Assembly (NCBI GenBank): GCA_038324385.1
Contig: JBBQHX010000170.1
Location: 1-8,116 of the forward strand
DNA length: 8,116 nt
Reading direction: 5' to 3'
DNA from: JBBQHX01 sp038324385
GTDB taxonomy: Bacteria; Gemmatimonadota; Gemmatimonadetes; Gemmatimonadales; Gemmatimonadaceae
The notes under the pieces were generated by a model. It had not been told where the DNA came from and ran no database searches. It was given only the letters and a program-made list of their open reading frames with translations. Below are positions 6,113 to 8,116 of this stretch, in pieces (within the stretch, counting starts at the first letter, position 1; each line of letters begins with the position of its first letter). The position numbers and the translations under genes were made by a program.

Positions 6113-6498
6113 ACGTTCGTTGGAAGACACACAGCCACTGTGGGTCACGGAGCGCGCAACACGCCTCCATCGTGGTGTCGACCCTCCCACCAGAGCGCTG
6201 ACGCGTGGCCATCGAGTCGCGCAACGTCCGGGGCGCCCTCGATCGAGTCGCAGGTACGAGGTACGGCTCCAGCGCGACGTGGCGCGTTGGAGACCACGAC
6301 GCATGCACTCCCGAACACGACACCGACCGGACAGGCTCACGCTTCACGAGCTGGGCGCGCCGTCTCCGCGACGCCGCCGATGCCCTGCGTGCCCCACGCC
6401 GAGTCCCAGCCTTCGCGAGCAGTCCTCCGCGTCCTCCGCGGTCGAGATGAATCCGCCCACACCGGCCGCCGGACTCACCGGGCGAAACAAGACCACAC
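6113..6498. other. Intergenic region without a supportable gene
   Basis: This stretch of about 386 bases lies between the membrane protein gene and the cyclase operon, both on the minus strand. The open frames here are arginine-, serine- and proline-rich and lack any domain-like pattern, so they are treated as chance frames of GC-rich DNA. It should contain the cyclase promoter and the end of the membrane protein transcript, but no clear consensus promoter or U-tailed hairpin stands out. It carries an inverted copy of the CGGAGG-type repeat. Confidence 0.55.
6421..6443 (-). repeat. CGGAGG-type intergenic repeat, copy B (inverted relative to copy A)
   Basis: On the minus strand this reads GACCGCGGAGGACGCGGAGG followed by ACT, agreeing at 20 of 22 positions with copy A near 4214. 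The two copies point in opposite directions and lie outside the ends of the diguanylate cyclase-receiver operon, about 2.2 kb apart. Translated, it gives the familiar spurious string STAEDAED. Confidence 0.55.
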
Positions 6499-7224
6499 CT
6501 ACCGCCGCAACTTCGACAGCAGCCGCAACATCTCGAGATACAGCCACACGAGCGTGACCATCAACGTGAAACCGCCGTACCACTCCATCACCTTGGGCGC
6601 ACGCCCGACGCCGCGGCCGATGAGGTCGAAGTCGAGCATCAGGTTCATCGCCGCGACGCCGATGATGACGAGGCTGATGCCGATGCCGATCGGGCCCGAG
6701 TCGTGGAGCAGCGGCATCTGCATGCCGAAGAAGCTCATGACGATGCTCGCGATGTAGAACAGCATGATCGCGCCGGTGGCGATCACGACGCCCTGGCGGA
6801 AGCCGGGGGTGACCTTGATCATCCCCGTCTGGTAGACGAACAGCATCGCCAGGAAGACCATCGTCGTCAGGCCGAGTGCCTGCAGCGGGAGGCCGGCGTA
6901 GCGCGCGTCGTAGACCGCCGAGATCGCGCCCAGCACGCACCCTTCGAGCACCGCGTACAGCGGCGCCGTGATGGGCGCCCAGTGCGGGCGCATCACGGTC
7001 GCGATCGCGACGATGAAGGCGCCGATGAGCGTACCGAAGATCAGCCCGGTCGACGGCAGCGTGCCGTTGTTGACGGTCGCCCAGCCGAAGCCGGCGGCGA
7101 AGAGCAGGAGCAGGAGCAGGAAGAGCGACTTGGCAACGACGCCGCCGAGCGTCATCGTCTCCGCGCCGACGGCGGCGGGCGCGCCGAAGTACTGTTCCTT
7201 GAGGGCTGGATTCGAGGTGCGCAT
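6499..7224 (-). CDS. Bax inhibitor-1/YccA-like integral membrane protein
   Basis: This 241-residue protein belongs to the Bax inhibitor-1-like (TMBIM/YccA-type) family, inner-membrane proteins for which a proton-sensitive calcium leak has been shown in some bacterial members. It starts MRTSNPALKEQYFG, a usual opening of the branch I recall as PF12811. Seven hydrophobic segments lie at roughly 32-50, 58-78, 88-104, 115-134, 146-166, 177-198 and 214-238. Conserved stretches include APLYAVLEGCVLGAIS, GPIGIGISLVIIGVAAMNL and EWYGGFTLMVTLVWLYLE. The acidic LDFD (197-200) before the last helix is where relatives carry their calcium/pH-sensing aspartates. I chose the ATG at 7224 over a GTG upstream at 7353, which would overlap the hydrolase gene and add non-homologous sequence. 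It follows the hydrolase by 58 bases on the same strand and may share its transcript. Its physiological role here is unknown. Confidence 0.9.
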   Translation of the reverse strand: MRTSNPALKEQYFGAPAAVGAETMTLGGVVAKSLFLLLLLLFAAGFGWATVNNGTLPSTGLIFGTLIGAFIVAIATVMRPHWAPITAPLYAVLEGCVLGAISAVYDARYAGLPLQALGLTTMVFLAMLFVYQTGMIKVTPGFRQGVVIATGAIMLFYIASIVMSFFGMQMPLLHDSGPIGIGISLVIIGVAAMNLMLDFDLIGRGVGRAPKVMEWYGGFTLMVTLVWLYLEMLRLLSKLRR

Positions 7225-7282
7225 CGAGGGCGAGGTGGGGTGGGTGACCAATTCGTGCGGCAGCCGTGCCGCGTGCCGAAAG

Positions 7283-8116
7283 TTACATCGCCGCGCCGCT
7301 CGCCACGGCCTCCACCAGCGCCCAGTATTGCGCGCCCTGCAGCAGGTCGGCATGGTCGGCGCCAGGAACGATCAGCAGGTGGCCCGGCGTACGTGCCGCC
7401 GCGTGCACCGCGCGCCCCATCGCGGCCGGGATCACCGAGTCGTCCGCGCCGTGGACGACGTGCACCGGTGCGGCGACCGCCCGCACCGCCGCCGGCGTAT
7501 CCCAGTGCAGCCGCCCGATAAGCGGATAGACCACGGCGAACACCCCGATCACGCGGCTGGCCATCGCCCGCGCGGTGGTGAACGGTGCGTGCAGCAGCAG
7601 CGCCCTGGGCGCCGCGCCCGCCCCCTGCAGCTCGGCGCCGAGCTGCGCCGCCACCGCCGCACCGAGCGAGTGCCCGCTGAGGATCAGGCGCACCGGGGCG
7701 ACATCGAGCGAGTCCCGCAGCCATCGGGCGGCCGCCTGTGCGTCGCGCTGTACGCCATCGTACGTCGCCGGCCCCGCGATCCCGTCATACCCGCGATACT
7801 CGGCCGCCACCACCCACGCCCCCGTACGCCGCGCGACCTCCTCCGCCCACGGCAGCTGCCAGACGGCGAGGTCGGCGTTCCCGTGGAAGTGGAGGATCAC
7901 TGGCGCGTCCGCGGCCGGCGTCAGCTCCCCAACCGCACCGGGTGGACGCACGAGATAGCCGTGCAACCCCACCCCATCATCGGCCACGTACTCCACCCGC
8001 ACCGCCCGGGGTGGCGCGGCCGCCGGACCAGGCGGGAAGAATACCATCCGTTCCTGCCGCCACCAGAGCAGCGCCACCATCCCCACGAGCAGGACAGCGA
8101 CCAGCGCGACGGCGAC
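7283..8116 (-). CDS. Membrane-anchored alpha/beta hydrolase, 5' end outside window
   Basis: The 277 residues visible form a serine hydrolase of the alpha/beta fold, similar to the ABHD13/Bem46-like group. The frame stays open to the window edge and begins with a hydrophobic run (VAVALVAVLLVGMVALLWW), a likely N-terminal membrane anchor followed by RQERMVFFPPG, so the true start is upstream of the window. A GTG at 8086 would cut the anchor in half and is not preferred. Oxyanion-side motif HFHGNAD lies at 76-82, the nucleophile is S150 in GHSLGA, the acid is one of the aspartates in HGADDSV (225-226), and the general base is H255 in GADHADL (visible-residue numbering). The complete triad indicates an active esterase, lipase or peptidase-like enzyme, facing the periplasm or cytoplasm depending on topology. 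The substrate cannot be inferred. It precedes the Bax inhibitor-like gene on the same strand. Confidence 0.88.
   Translation of the reverse strand, partial: VAVALVAVLLVGMVALLWWRQERMVFFPPGPAAAPPRAVRVEYVADDGVGLHGYLVRPPGAVGELTPAADAPVILHFHGNADLAVWQLPWAEEVARRTGAWVVAAEYRGYDGIAGPATYDGVQRDAQAAARWLRDSLDVAPVRLILSGHSLGAAVAAQLGAELQGAGAAPRALLLHAPFTTARAMASRVIGVFAVVYPLIGRLHWDTPAAVRAVAAPVHVVHGADDSVIPAAMGRAVHAAARTPGHLLIVPGADHADLLQGAQYWALVEAVASGAAM

Noticed and set aside
6448..6482. Possible terminator hairpin after the Bax inhibitor-like gene
   Set aside because: CCGG-rich arms around 6458-6473 pair only imperfectly, and there is no U-tract after them on the minus strand.
5781..6757. Several open frames on both strands around 5781-6757
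   Set aside because: They overlap well-supported genes or consist of arginine-, threonine- and proline-rich strings without a domain; treated as chance frames.

Overview
The window comes from a high-GC bacterium: GC-rich third codon positions, tightly packed minus-strand genes, and hairpin and CGGAGG-type intergenic repeats. A Gemmatimonadota-like soil or water bacterium would fit the repeat style and protein flavour, but this is an impression. No rRNA, tRNA or marker gene fixes the phylum.

Layout, left to right. Bases 1-275 hold no gene. They carry two direct copies of a palindromic element (the first cut by the window edge) and a short pyrimidine heptad repeat. Bases 274-1417 are a complete IS630-family insertion sequence on the plus strand, with 12-bp perfect inverted ends and a TA duplication in a CTAG target. 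It sits 2 bp past the stop codon of the neighbouring minus-strand gene. Bases 1420-4100 are a two-gene minus-strand operon: an LLM-class flavin oxidoreductase (3096-4100), then a GH13 trehalose-synthase-like glycosidase (1420-3099), joined by an ATGA stop/start overlap. Bases 4101-4511 are mostly non-coding, with a CGGAGG repeat and a coding-like frame that lacks a start codon. Bases 4512-6097 are a second minus-strand operon, a GAF-GGDEF diguanylate cyclase followed by a small receiver protein, again with an ATGA overlap. Bases 6098-6498 hold no supportable gene but carry an inverted copy of the CGGAGG repeat. Bases 6499-8116 hold a Bax inhibitor-1/YccA-like membrane protein and, upstream of it, a membrane-anchored alpha/beta hydrolase whose 5' end lies outside the window. 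All host genes are on the minus strand; only the transposase is on the plus strand.

How the parts may work together. The glycosidase and oxidoreductase are translationally coupled and probably serve one carbohydrate or stress-related task that cannot be named from sequence. The cyclase senses something through GAF, makes cyclic di-GMP, and is coupled to a receiver with no output domain, which suggests a phosphorelay or a protein-interaction link. Most of the window is recognisable gene families. The less ordinary observations are the transposase stop codon supplied by the insertion target, the palindromic repeat pair beside the insertion, the start-less coding-like frame after the receiver gene, and the inverted CGGAGG repeats on either side of the signalling operon.
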